Part shown: piece by piece, positions 26,408 through 35,045 of the stretch
Layout of the letters: each line of letters begins with the position of its first letter
Position numbering within the stretch: the stretch's first letter is position 1
The notes under the pieces: generated by a model
Databases searched by the model: none
Seen by the model: only the letters and a program-made list of their open reading frames with translations
What the model was told of the DNA's origin: nothing
Assembly: GCF_003667315.2 (NCBI RefSeq)
Contig: NZ_RCTZ02000025.1
Coordinates: 1 to 64,000 of the forward strand
Length of the DNA: 64,000 nucleotides
Source of the DNA: Tropicibacter alexandrii
GTDB taxonomy: Bacteria > Pseudomonadota > Alphaproteobacteria > Rhodobacterales > Rhodobacteraceae
Direction of reading: 5' to 3'
Translations under genes and position numbers: made by a program

Positions 26408-26944
26408 ATGCAGGCGATGAGCGACGCAAAGAAAGATAAGCAATCAAGCCATGTACCTGTCCACCCCGACGAGCGCATGGCCCGGCTGGTACGACTGGCA
26501 GCCCGTGGATTCAACCGGGCGCTTCAACTTCGCCTGCAAACGGAAAATGTCACATTCGGTCAGTGGATCTTCCTGCGTATCCTCTGGCAGGAAGACGGGT
26601 TGTCGCAACGCGAACTGAGCGACCGGGCGCATCTCACCGAACCCACCGCCCACACTGCGCTCATTAAGATGGAAGAGCTGGGGTACATCGAAAGACGCAA
26701 CGTCGATGGCAACAAGCGGCGCCAGCACGCTTTTCTGACGAAAAGGGGATGGGCGCTGCGGGACGTTCTCGAACCGCTGGCGCTTGAAGTGAACGATGCG
26801 GCAATGGCAGGCCTTTCCGTGAAAGCTCAGGACGACTTGCGAAACGCCCTTTCCGTGATGATCCGGAACCTCGAGAATGACGAACACGATGCGGCCGCGA
26901 GAGGGGTCCGTGTACCTCCGACCAAGGGCAACACAGCAAACTAA
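26408..26944 (+). CDS. MarR-family transcriptional regulator
   Basis: A 178-residue MarR regulator. The winged helix has GLSQRELSDRAHLTEPTAHTALIKMEE and the wing MEELGYIERRNVDGNKRRQH. It likely binds an aromatic acid or CoA ester and regulates nearby catabolic genes. A start at MSDAKKDKQ, three codons later, is equally possible. It lies between the ThDP operon and the TAXI transporter. Confidence 0.88.
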   Translation: MQAMSDAKKDKQSSHVPVHPDERMARLVRLAARGFNRALQLRLQTENVTFGQWIFLRILWQEDGLSQRELSDRAHLTEPTAHTALIKMEELGYIERRNVDGNKRRQHAFLTKRGWALRDVLEPLALEVNDAAMAGLSVKAQDDLRNALSVMIRNLENDEHDAAARGVRVPPTKGNTAN

Positions 26945-27253
26945 ATCGCAAGCCACACGTGCCGAGTGTCAGGCGCGGGCCTTTAGGTGGCGGTTGTGGA
27001 TAGATTTTTCGGCTCGGGACGGGATATGAGCCCTGCCGTCCCGGGGTTCCACCGGTTGACGATGTGTCATTGCAAAGCACCCACGCCGAATATTCAGCTT
27101 TAGGGTGTTCCGCGTCAGGAACTATGACCTGAGTGGCTTTCGCTGAACAATAGTCTCGACTTCAATCAGGGTTGACGGGTGTGAGTGGATAGACTAGTAG
27201 CATTAAAGATAGATATCTAATATTAGATGTCTACTGAAAACAGGGAGGAAGAC
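26945..27253. promoter_or_regulatory. Promoter region of the TAXI TRAP transporter with two TTAG boxes
   Basis: Two boxes lie close together before the transporter: ATAGATATCTAA (27209-27220, core palindrome TAGATATCTA) and TTAGATGTCTAC (27223-27234). A TTGACG near 27171 may be a -35. The remaining 5' part holds no gene. Confidence 0.5.
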
Positions 27254-28243
27254 ATGAAATTTCCAATCAAAGCCGTTGCCGCATCGCTCGGGGTCGCGGT
27301 ACTTTCGAGCGCTGCTTCCGCAGACAGCATCAATGTGACCCTTTCAGGCGGCAATCCCTCGGGGCTTTGGTCGCTTCTGGGCGCTGGTATCGACCGGGCC
27401 GTCAAGGCGGATGACCCGAACGGCGTGGTGACCTATCAGGCCACCGGCGGTGGCTTTGCGAACATCGGCCTTCTTGGCCGTGAACGGACCGACCTAGGAC
27501 TAGCGCATGATGCCGAGATAAAATTGGCCCTCGCGGGAGACGATCCGTTCGACGCACCGATCGAGAACCTTCAGGCTGTCGGCTATATGTACAACTGGGC
27601 GCCAATGCATTTCTTCATCAAGAGATCCCTCGCCGAAGAATATGGCATTGATAGCATTGACGACCTTGCGACGTCTGGCGCAGCGATCCGTGTCGCGAAT
27701 AACAACGCCGGGAACATTGTCGCCAACATCACGACTTTCATGCTTGAAGAGGCGGGCTATGACGAAGCCACGATTGAGGCAAATGGCGGCGTGCTTGTTC
27801 GCGGTGGTTCGGCACAGCAAGCGGATCTGATTACCGACGGCCGCACCGATATGGTTATCAACGGCATCTTCGTCGGGCATTCGTCGTTCCGCAAGGTCGA
27901 TGAGGGCAATGACGTGGTGCTGCTCAGCGTTCCCGAAGACATCATCGCTGCGACCAACGAGCGTTTCGGAACCGGCACCTACACAATTCCAGCCAACAGC
28001 TACAAAAACCAGACCGAAGATGTCGTCACGCTCGCACTGGGTGCGATGGTGATCACTTCCGACGTACTGCCAGAAGAAACTGGCTACATGCTCGCCAAGA
28101 GTATCGCGACCAATATCGACGAGATCCGCGGCGTGCATAATGCGATGCAGGCGCTCACACCGGAATTGCTGACGTCGCAAACGACGTTGCCGTTCCATCC
28201 TGGTGCGGAGCGTGCCTACAGGGAACTGGGCTTGCTCGAATAA
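27254..28243 (+). CDS. TAXI-family TRAP transporter solute-binding protein
   Basis: A 329-residue periplasmic binding protein. The N-terminus (MKFPIKAVAASLGVAVLSSAASA) is a signal peptide with a likely cleavage after ASA. The mature part starts with the TAXI hallmark SINVTLSGGNPSGLWSLLG. GGGAGGAA lies before ATG 27254; the longer frame from 27227 overlaps the operator and is not used. With the fused permease downstream it probably brings in a carboxylate, perhaps phthalate or a related aromatic. Confidence 0.88.
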   Translation: MKFPIKAVAASLGVAVLSSAASADSINVTLSGGNPSGLWSLLGAGIDRAVKADDPNGVVTYQATGGGFANIGLLGRERTDLGLAHDAEIKLALAGDDPFDAPIENLQAVGYMYNWAPMHFFIKRSLAEEYGIDSIDDLATSGAAIRVANNNAGNIVANITTFMLEEAGYDEATIEANGGVLVRGGSAQQADLITDGRTDMVINGIFVGHSSFRKVDEGNDVVLLSVPEDIIAATNERFGTGTYTIPANSYKNQTEDVVTLALGAMVITSDVLPEETGYMLAKSIATNIDEIRGVHNAMQALTPELLTSQTTLPFHPGAERAYRELGLLE

Positions 28244-28408
28244 GGTCGACCCTAACGATCCGGCCGGTGCGCTGCCGCGGCACGCGCCGGCCTCCTCATC
28301 GACTGCGCGGTGCAATGCGCCCCGATGACTGAGTGAGATGTCACGTCACGTCATCGTGCGGCCTGTACCTCGCGGCCCGTTCTCATCTATGCCTGATACG
28401 GGGGCTAC

Positions 28409-30313
28409 ATGAATTTTCCTTCACTTACAGAAACCGGTCGTCGTAGAACTTTAGGCTCGCCGATGAGGACCATTGTCATGGTGCTGGCGGCGGCATTCGC
28501 GATTTGGGTAATCCACTCAAACCTCTTCATCATCTCCGATCCGCTCATTCAGGGCATTCTGTTTGTATCGGGCATTTTCACGATTCTCTTCCTTGCGATC
28601 GGCGCGACCTCGCGCGCGCCGGATAGCATTCCGATCTATGATTGGTTTCTCTCTGCGCTGAGCCTGGCCACAGGGGTGTACTTCTACGTGACCTCGGGAG
28701 CGATTGCGGACCGGATCAGTCTTCTCGACGAATTCACCACCGATCAGTTCTTCTTTGGCTCAGCCTTGTTGTTTCTGACCATCGAAGCGACGCGCCGGAC
28801 CACCGGCCTGGGCCTGACCGGCGTTGTCGTCCTCTTCCTGATTTATAACCTGTTTGGCTACCTTCTGCCGCCGCCGTTCGGGCATCGCGTCAGCGAGTTT
28901 AGCTATCTCTTGGATATTCTAGTTTTCACCACCGATGGGCTCTTTGGTGTGCCGCTGCAGGTTGTTGCGAGCTATGTCTTTCTGTTCGTAATGTTCGGAA
29001 CTTTCCTAGCAAAAGCGGGCGGTGGGGACTTCTTTTTCAACCTTGCAGCGCTTGTGACCGGCAATGCGCGCGGCGGCCCGGCCAAAATCGCGATCATTTC
29101 GTCGGGCCTCTACGGCACGATGTCCGGGAGCCCGACATCCGACGTTGTTGCGACTGGGTCGATCACGATACCGGTCATGAAGCGTCTCGGATACCGGGCG
29201 CGGTTCGCAGGGGCGGTAGAAGTTGCGGCGTCGACAGGTGGTAGCGCGATGCCTCCGATCATGGGATCGGCTGCCTTCATCATGGCCGAGTATTCCGGCA
29301 TCTCTTATAACGCCATTGTGCTTGCCGCTCTGGTGCCGGCACTTCTTTACTACACTGGTGTCTTCGCTCAGGTTCACTTCCGGTCAGTCAAGCACAACCT
29401 GCGACCGTCCGCAGACGAAATTCCTTCAGCAAAGGAAACGTTTAAGACCGGATGGGTTTTCCTGCTACCGATCATCGGCATCATCGTCGCCCTTATCTTG
29501 GGGTATTCCCCGACCTTCACAGCCGGTGTCGGCGTTCTGGTAACCATCCTGGCCGCGATGATCCTGAAGGACACACGGCTGTCACTGTGGCAGTTGGTGG
29601 AAGGGCTGGGGGCAACTACGCTCCAAATCCTGCCGGTCGCAGGCGCTTGTGCCGCAGCTGGTCTTGTGATCGGCGGCCTGTCGATGACCGGCCTTGGAAT
29701 GAAATCCGCGAACGTCATTTTGACTGTCAGCAACATGCAACCACTGCTGACTCTCGTTATCGCCGCGCTCGTCACGATTGTTCTCGGTCTCGGGATGCCA
29801 ACGCCCAGTGCGTATATCCTGGCGGCCGTGCTAGTAGGTCCGGCGCTGGCGAAACTTGGTTTCCCGACGTTGCCCAGCCAGATGTTTCTGCTCTACTACG
29901 CGATTCTCTCGGCACTGACGCCACCGATTGCTGTGGCTGCAATCGCGGCCTCAGCGATTGCAGACGAAGACCCCTTCAAGATCGCGTTCTCTGCAGTCCG
30001 GCTAGCCATCGTCGGCTTCCTGCTGCCCTTCGCCTTCGTGTGGAACCCAGGTATTCTCCTAGAACTTGGCCCCCTGGCAAACACCTTGGCCGTCGTGGGT
30101 GCTTTTGCCGGAGCCCTCGCGGTCGCAGCCTCTCTGGAAGGCTTGGTCAAGACACAACTCACTGCAATCGAAAGGGGCGTACTTCCCATCGCTGCGATTG
30201 GCGCCGTAAGTCCATATTTGGCGGTATCCGCGATCTGTATTTTGGTGATTGTCGCAATGCTAATCCGGCAGATCGCTTTCACGACAGAAAGCGCCCACGT
30301 CGACAGAGCCTAG
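28409..30313 (+). CDS. TRAP transporter fused permease (4TM/12TM)
   Basis: A 634-residue membrane protein. An N-terminal DctQ-like part (about residues 20-170) is fused to a DctM-like large permease (about 180-560), the normal arrangement for TAXI-type TRAP systems. The GGSAMPPIMGSAAFIMAEY segment and GLGMPTPSAYILAAVL are conserved in DctM-type permeases. It uses an ion gradient, with the binding protein 166 bases upstream. Confidence 0.9.
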   Translation: MNFPSLTETGRRRTLGSPMRTIVMVLAAAFAIWVIHSNLFIISDPLIQGILFVSGIFTILFLAIGATSRAPDSIPIYDWFLSALSLATGVYFYVTSGAIADRISLLDEFTTDQFFFGSALLFLTIEATRRTTGLGLTGVVVLFLIYNLFGYLLPPPFGHRVSEFSYLLDILVFTTDGLFGVPLQVVASYVFLFVMFGTFLAKAGGGDFFFNLAALVTGNARGGPAKIAIISSGLYGTMSGSPTSDVVATGSITIPVMKRLGYRARFAGAVEVAASTGGSAMPPIMGSAAFIMAEYSGISYNAIVLAALVPALLYYTGVFAQVHFRSVKHNLRPSADEIPSAKETFKTGWVFLLPIIGIIVALILGYSPTFTAGVGVLVTILAAMILKDTRLSLWQLVEGLGATTLQILPVAGACAAAGLVIGGLSMTGLGMKSANVILTVSNMQPLLTLVIAALVTIVLGLGMPTPSAYILAAVLVGPALAKLGFPTLPSQMFLLYYAILSALTPPIAVAAIAASAIADEDPFKIAFSAVRLAIVGFLLPFAFVWNPGILLELGPLANTLAVVGAFAGALAVAASLEGLVKTQLTAIERGVLPIAAIGAVSPYLAVSAICILVIVAMLIRQIAFTTESAHVDRA

Positions 30314-30525
30314 CTGTCGCGCCTCAGCAGGTTGCCCCAATTGAAGTGCAGTCTGGTCATCGAGGGATTCAACCCAGAGGCGGCATGTGGCCTGGGCCAA
30401 TTTCTAAGGTTGGTCCGGGCCGGTCGGCCTATGACTCGGCCTATGACGCGGAAAACAGGCGGCTACTTCCGTAGGTGGGAACTGATCACTTCGCAACCGG
30501 CGCAAAGTACGTCGAGGTTCAGGAA

Positions 30526-31101
30526 ATGAATGAAACACGGGGACCGGAAGAACTTGGGCCAAAACAGCTTAGTATCGGCACCGACGCGATCTCCGTGCTG
30601 TCGGTTACCATCAGAGCACCCCTTGTACAGGCCGCGGTCGTCGCGAAGGCGATCAACGATGCCGCTCCTGATCACCTAGATTGGAACCGATTTGACGCGC
30701 GCATGTCGCTACAGAATCAGACTGTCAATGACCAGATCATCTTTTCGGTGACCTTGCGTGGGGAAGAAGCATCCGTTTCGCTCCGAGACGGAATGGCCGC
30801 CTTGGCCCATGATCTCGAAGAGAGGCTGAGCTTCGCTTCGGTGACTGTAGGACAACAGGTGCCAGCCAACGGTACTGACCCGAAACCGCCAGCCGCGCCG
30901 CGCTATTGGAAAGCCTGGGTCGCCAGCATGCTGGGTGTCTATCCTCTGCTGATCCTTATCTACTACGCGCTGCAACCGCTCACGCAAAACCTTCCAGGTC
31001 CGGTGTCATTGTTTCTTGTTGCGCTGGTGCTCACCGGAGTGAACGGTGTCTACGTTGCGCCGTTTCTGGGCAAGAGATTGCGTCCATGGCTCACACGGTG
31101 A
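30526..31101 (+). CDS. Small membrane protein with an ABM-like C-terminal two-helix domain
   Basis: 191 residues. The N-terminal 120 residues are soluble; the C-terminal portion from PRYWKAWVASMLGVYPL to RPWLTR forms two hydrophobic helices. This tail resembles the membrane domain found after some antibiotic-biosynthesis-monooxygenase-like domains. The N-terminal half does not clearly match ABM. I chose ATG 30526. It follows the permease by 212 bases and may be co-transcribed. Function unknown. Confidence 0.55.
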   Translation: MNETRGPEELGPKQLSIGTDAISVLSVTIRAPLVQAAVVAKAINDAAPDHLDWNRFDARMSLQNQTVNDQIIFSVTLRGEEASVSLRDGMAALAHDLEERLSFASVTVGQQVPANGTDPKPPAAPRYWKAWVASMLGVYPLLILIYYALQPLTQNLPGPVSLFLVALVLTGVNGVYVAPFLGKRLRPWLTR

Positions 31102-31412
31102 AGCGAGATAGTGCGCTTGCCGCGACTCATGCGCAGGCTGGCTGCCATGACACCTCAGTGACGGGCCCGGCAAGCCGCTGTCGGGGAGGTACAGAAGCAC
31201 AATTGCGCGAAAGTATCTCGGTTAGGCGATCTCGTCAGCTTGGTCTAGTTCAGAACCCGCTATTTCGGACAACAAGTGAGGTCAGTTCCTACTACGCGGG
31301 CAAAAAAATTTGCAGGTTACGTTGACAGATAAAACTTAGAGAGCTAAGAATACTTGAGAGGTAGAGTACCACTCATCCACTAAAAGAGTCGGATGCCCTT
31401 GGAGGAGCCCAG
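31102..31412. promoter_or_regulatory. Promoter region of the phthalate oxygenase gene
   Basis: 311 bases without a gene. A consensus -35 TTGACA (31322-31327) is followed by a TTAG box, CTTAG-AGAG-CTAAG (31335-31348), and a -10-like TAAGAA at 31345-31350. The box thus lies in the -35/-10 spacer, where a repressor would block RNA polymerase. Confidence 0.62.
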
Positions 31413-32693
31413 ATGCTTACACCCGAAGAGAATGAACTGCTTACACGCGTAACGGGGGATGCCCCGATGGCGCAACTTATGCGTCAACACTGGACGCCCG
31501 TATGCCTGATCGAAGAGGTTGAAGAGTCGGACGGCAAACCGCTTCGAGTCGAAGTTCTCGGCGAGAGCTATGTCGCGTTCCGGGATACCAAGGGTCGTCT
31601 GGGGATGCTGGATGAGCTTTGCCCGCACAGAAAGGCCTCTCTGGTCTATGGCCGAAACGAGGAATGTGGGCTGCGCTGCCTTTATCACGGCTGGAAGATG
31701 GACGTCGAAGGCAATGTCGTCGCCATGTCTTCGGAGCCGGAAGGCAGTCCATTGATGGACAAGGTCAAACATCGTTCCTACCCCGTGCGGGAGTGGGGCG
31801 GCTTCGTCTGGGCTTGGCTCGGCGAGAAAGATGACATGCCTGAGTTCCAACCGCCGGCCTTTGCCCCGACCGAGGACACCCCAGTTTCGATCCTGAAAAT
31901 TCGCGTTCCTGCAAACTGGGCGCAGATCCACGAGGGTCAGATCGACAGCGCGCACTCGTCGTCGCTCCATTCGTCGAATATGGTTCCGGCACGGGTCGAG
32001 GGCGCCGCGGCGGACGACAAATCATGGTACCGCCCGTCGACCGACAAATCCCCACGTATGCAGACTGAAACCACGAGCTACGGTTTCCACTACGCGGCGA
32101 TCCGAAAGCCAATCAAAAACGCTCAGACGCACAACTATCTTCGGATCACCGAATTTGTCGCGCCCTATTACTCGCTGATTCCGCCCAACAACAACTACCG
32201 AGTCGCAAGCGTCATCGTGCCGATCAATGACGATGAGACAGCATTTCACTTCATAGCCTTCGACGGACCTAACGTTCCCTCTACCGAAGAGTGGCGCAAA
32301 TTTGCCCATGCCGTACCGGGTGTGGATGTCGACCACAAATGGCGCTCTCTCCGGACCTTAGAGAACGACTTCAAACAGGACCGCGAAAGGATGAAGGAAG
32401 GCCACTTTACAGGCGTGGACGGCATTCCGAACGAAGATATTGTGATGTGGGTTTCGATGGGCAGCCGCGTGCAGCGCCACACAGATATTCTTGGGGCTTC
32501 CGACCTGGCGATTGTCGAATTCCGTCGGCTGATGGCCGATGCAGCAAAGAAAGTCGCCGAAGGTGGTCAGGCGATCGGCACTGACTCGAAGATTCCGCAA
32601 AGGGTAATCGCCTCTCATGAGGGCGTGTATCCTAAAGACGTCGATTGGCGAACACTTGTGGACACGTCGAGCAAGACGGAAGCGGCGGAATAA
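31413..32693 (+). CDS. pht3: Phthalate 4,5-dioxygenase, oxygenase subunit
   Basis: A 426-residue Rieske non-haem iron oxygenase. The Rieske cluster ligands are C-x-H in CPHRKA and C-x2-H in CLYHGW, about 17 residues later. The mononuclear iron site has D-x2-H-x4-H in GQIDSAHSSSLHSS. The N-terminus MLTPEENELLTRV is that of phthalate 4,5-dioxygenases. With its reductase it converts phthalate to cis-4,5-dihydrodiol. Its reductase gene lies 1.4 kb downstream, separated by an FMN dehydrogenase gene. It has its own promoter and terminator. Confidence 0.87.
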   Translation: MLTPEENELLTRVTGDAPMAQLMRQHWTPVCLIEEVEESDGKPLRVEVLGESYVAFRDTKGRLGMLDELCPHRKASLVYGRNEECGLRCLYHGWKMDVEGNVVAMSSEPEGSPLMDKVKHRSYPVREWGGFVWAWLGEKDDMPEFQPPAFAPTEDTPVSILKIRVPANWAQIHEGQIDSAHSSSLHSSNMVPARVEGAAADDKSWYRPSTDKSPRMQTETTSYGFHYAAIRKPIKNAQTHNYLRITEFVAPYYSLIPPNNNYRVASVIVPINDDETAFHFIAFDGPNVPSTEEWRKFAHAVPGVDVDHKWRSLRTLENDFKQDRERMKEGHFTGVDGIPNEDIVMWVSMGSRVQRHTDILGASDLAIVEFRRLMADAAKKVAEGGQAIGTDSKIPQRVIASHEGVYPKDVDWRTLVDTSSKTEAAE

Positions 32694-32724
32694 CCCGCCT
32701 ACATGTTTCCTCCCTGAACCGTCC

Positions 32725-32757
32725 AGAGCCTCAAGGGGTTTTGGGCGGCTCTTTTTT
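32725..32757 (+). terminator. Terminator after the phthalate oxygenase gene
   Basis: Stem AGAGCC (32725-32730) and GGCTCT (32747-32752) followed by T6. The loop is long (16 bases), so its strength is uncertain. It lies 31 bases after the oxygenase stop. Confidence 0.5.
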
Positions 32758-32820
32758 CGTGGTGCCGTCGGACTTTCAAAGCTTGCCTCGACGGATTCTG
32801 CTCGACGGGCGACAGGCGTG

Positions 32821-33966
32821 ATGACGACAGCAATCAATATTGAAGACTTGCGGGAGCAGGCACGGCGCCGCCTGCCACGGGTGGTGTTCGACTATTTGGA
32901 TGGGGGCGCGGAAGCAGAGGTGACGCTGCGGCGGAACCGCAGTTCCTTCACGGATATCGTTCTCACGCCGCGAATCCTCAAAGGGGGGAGCGTCGATCTC
33001 ACCTTGGAGCTGTTCGGGGAAACATACTCCAAGCCGTTTTTTATAGGGCCGACAGGACTGAACGGCCTCTACTGGCCCCAGGGAGATCTGCACCTCGCCG
33101 CTGCGGCCGAACGATCCGGGGTCGGGTTCACGGTTTCGACCGCCTCGAACACGACGTTGGAGGAGATCGCAGGGAAGAGCAAGGGTCCCCTCTGGTTCCA
33201 GCTCTACCCTTGGGGGCAAGGCGCGTTCGCCGAAGCGCTGATCGACCGGGCGCAGGCATCAGGTTACTCGGCTCTGGTGCTGACTGTCGATTCACTCGTG
33301 GGCGGCAAGCGCGAACGTGATCTGCGGCATGGCTTCGCCCACGAAATCCGCATTGGCCCGCGGACTGTTCTCGATGGGCTTCTTCATCCTGCTTGGCTGA
33401 GCTCCGTTTGGCTCGGGCCGCACCGTCCCAGACTTGAGAACCTCTTGGACTTTGTCGGAAACAGCGCTAGCGACAGCGAGCTGGCCGAGTTTACACGATC
33501 TCAGCGGAACCCGGAATTTTCGTGGGATGATGTTCGCCGCATTCGGGAGAAATGGAAAGGCCCGCTGCTGATCAAGGGGATCATGTGCCCAGAAGATGCT
33601 ATTGACGCGCAACGCGCCGGCGTGGATGGAGTTATCGTCTCGAACCACGGTGGTCGGCAGCTTGATGGCGCTCCTGCCACGATCGATGTTCTCGCCGACA
33701 TCATCGCGGCTCTGGATCGGAAGTTCCCGGTTCTGCTGGACGGCGGCATTCGTCGCGGCAGTGATATCGTGAAAGCTCTCACCTTGGGTGCGAAGGGCGT
33801 TCTGCTGGGCCGCGCGCCACTCTATGGGTTGGCGGCGCAAGGCGAGGCGGGCGTGTCACGGGCGCTTTCGATCCTTGAAGATGAGATGACGAGAACCATG
33901 ACCTTTGTGGGCGCACGATCCGTGTCCGCTGTCTCAGGTGTCAACGTCGAAACCCGACGGTCATAA
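32821..33966 (+). CDS. FMN-dependent alpha-hydroxy acid dehydrogenase (lactate/mandelate type)
   Basis: A 381-residue TIM-barrel flavoprotein. The catalytic His and Arg lie in SNHGGRQLDGAP, and phosphate-binding loops in LDGGIRRGSDIVKAL and GAKGVLLGRAPLYGLA. It oxidises an L-2-hydroxy acid to the 2-keto acid, as L-lactate or (S)-mandelate dehydrogenase. It may supply the keto acid used by the ThDP enzyme of the 21.5-26 kb operon. GTG three bases upstream is an alternative start. Not part of the classical phthalate pathway. Confidence 0.85.
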   Translation: MTTAINIEDLREQARRRLPRVVFDYLDGGAEAEVTLRRNRSSFTDIVLTPRILKGGSVDLTLELFGETYSKPFFIGPTGLNGLYWPQGDLHLAAAAERSGVGFTVSTASNTTLEEIAGKSKGPLWFQLYPWGQGAFAEALIDRAQASGYSALVLTVDSLVGGKRERDLRHGFAHEIRIGPRTVLDGLLHPAWLSSVWLGPHRPRLENLLDFVGNSASDSELAEFTRSQRNPEFSWDDVRRIREKWKGPLLIKGIMCPEDAIDAQRAGVDGVIVSNHGGRQLDGAPATIDVLADIIAALDRKFPVLLDGGIRRGSDIVKALTLGAKGVLLGRAPLYGLAAQGEAGVSRALSILEDEMTRTMTFVGARSVSAVSGVNVETRRS

Positions 33967-34045
33967 CAGGTTCCTCCACCAGTAGAACCTGCACGTTCTC
34001 GATGGCTCGCCCAACGTTCAGGATGACTGCGCAGCACATGGTCGG

Positions 34046-34074
34046 TTGACACACACAACTTAGCTATCTAAACA
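34046..34074 (+). promoter_or_regulatory. Promoter of the phthalate reductase operon with TTAG box
   Basis: TTGACA (34046-34051), box TTAGCTATCTAA (34060-34071), and a weak -10 TAAACA (34069-34074) at 17-base spacing. The box begins 8 bases after the -35, exactly as in the oxygenase promoter. Confidence 0.58.
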
Positions 34075-34106
34075 ATTTCACAATCACGACCAAATGGGAG
34101 GACCTC

Positions 34107-35045
34107 ATGGAGAATATCAAGATGCGCGTCGAGAAACGGCGTGACTTGACCCCGAGCATCACCGAATTCACCCTGGTGCCGGTTGGAGACGATGTACTCC
34201 CTAGTTTCGATCCTGGTGCTCACATCACCTTGGAAACTCCGTCCGGCGCAATGCGCCGCTATTCACTGATCAACGATGGCAGCGATCCAAAGGAATTTGT
34301 TGTCGCGATCAAGAAAGAGCCGAATTCGCGCGGGGGCTCCGCGTCGATGCACGAACAGGCGACCGTCGGCTCCGAGTTGACAGTCGAGTTCCCGGAAAAC
34401 GATTTCCCGCTAACCGATGTTCAGAAATACCTGCTCATCGCCGGCGGTATCGGGATCACGCCGATTCTGTCGATGGCGCGGTATCTCGACAAGAAGGGCA
34501 AGATGCTCAGAATCATCTACGTCAGCCGCAGTCCGGAGGAATCGGCCTATCTGGATGAACTGATGAGAGATTTCGATGGCCGGATAATTGTGCACCATGA
34601 CGGCGGCGCTCCGGATGCGGTCTACGATTTCTGGGACGATCTGGTCACACCTCGTGCCACTCATGTATTCTGTTGTGGACCGAAACCGTTGATGGATGAA
34701 ATCAAGGCCGTTTCCGGGCACTGGCCGGAGGGGCGAATTCACTTCGAGGATTTCAAGCCCGTCGATGTGGTGCGCCAAGACGATGTCTCTTTCGAAGTGG
34801 AGCTGAAAAAAAGTGGCGAAACCGTCACGGTGCCCGAAGATCGTTCGATCTTGGAAGCATTGCGTGACGCCGGATTCGCAACATCCAGTTCCTGTGAAAG
34901 TGGCACATGCGGCACCTGCAAGACCCGCCTCCTCGAAGGGGAAGCTGACCATCGCGACATGGTGCTTATGGAAGAGGAAAAGAGCGACCATATAATGATT
35001 TGTGTATCGCGCGCGCTATCGGGGAGGCTGGTTCTTGACCTCTGA
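34107..35045 (+). CDS. pht2: Phthalate 4,5-dioxygenase reductase
   Basis: A 312-residue FMN/NADH/2Fe-2S reductase. Order: FMN-binding barrel with RRYSLIN, NAD-binding domain with GGIGITPILSMA, then a plant-type 2Fe-2S domain with CESGTCGTC and the fourth Cys in MICVSRA. It transfers electrons from NADH to the oxygenase. AGGAGG-type site lies upstream of ATG 34107. Its stop overlaps the dihydrodiol dehydrogenase start by 11 bases. Confidence 0.92.
   Translation: MENIKMRVEKRRDLTPSITEFTLVPVGDDVLPSFDPGAHITLETPSGAMRRYSLINDGSDPKEFVVAIKKEPNSRGGSASMHEQATVGSELTVEFPENDFPLTDVQKYLLIAGGIGITPILSMARYLDKKGKMLRIIYVSRSPEESAYLDELMRDFDGRIIVHHDGGAPDAVYDFWDDLVTPRATHVFCCGPKPLMDEIKAVSGHWPEGRIHFEDFKPVDVVRQDDVSFEVELKKSGETVTVPEDRSILEALRDAGFATSSSCESGTCGTCKTRLLEGEADHRDMVLMEEEKSDHIMICVSRALSGRLVLDL

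Noticed and set aside
27227-27253. Earlier start for the TAXI binding protein at 27227
   Set aside because: It would start inside the operator and destroy the signal peptide position; a strong SD stands before 27254.
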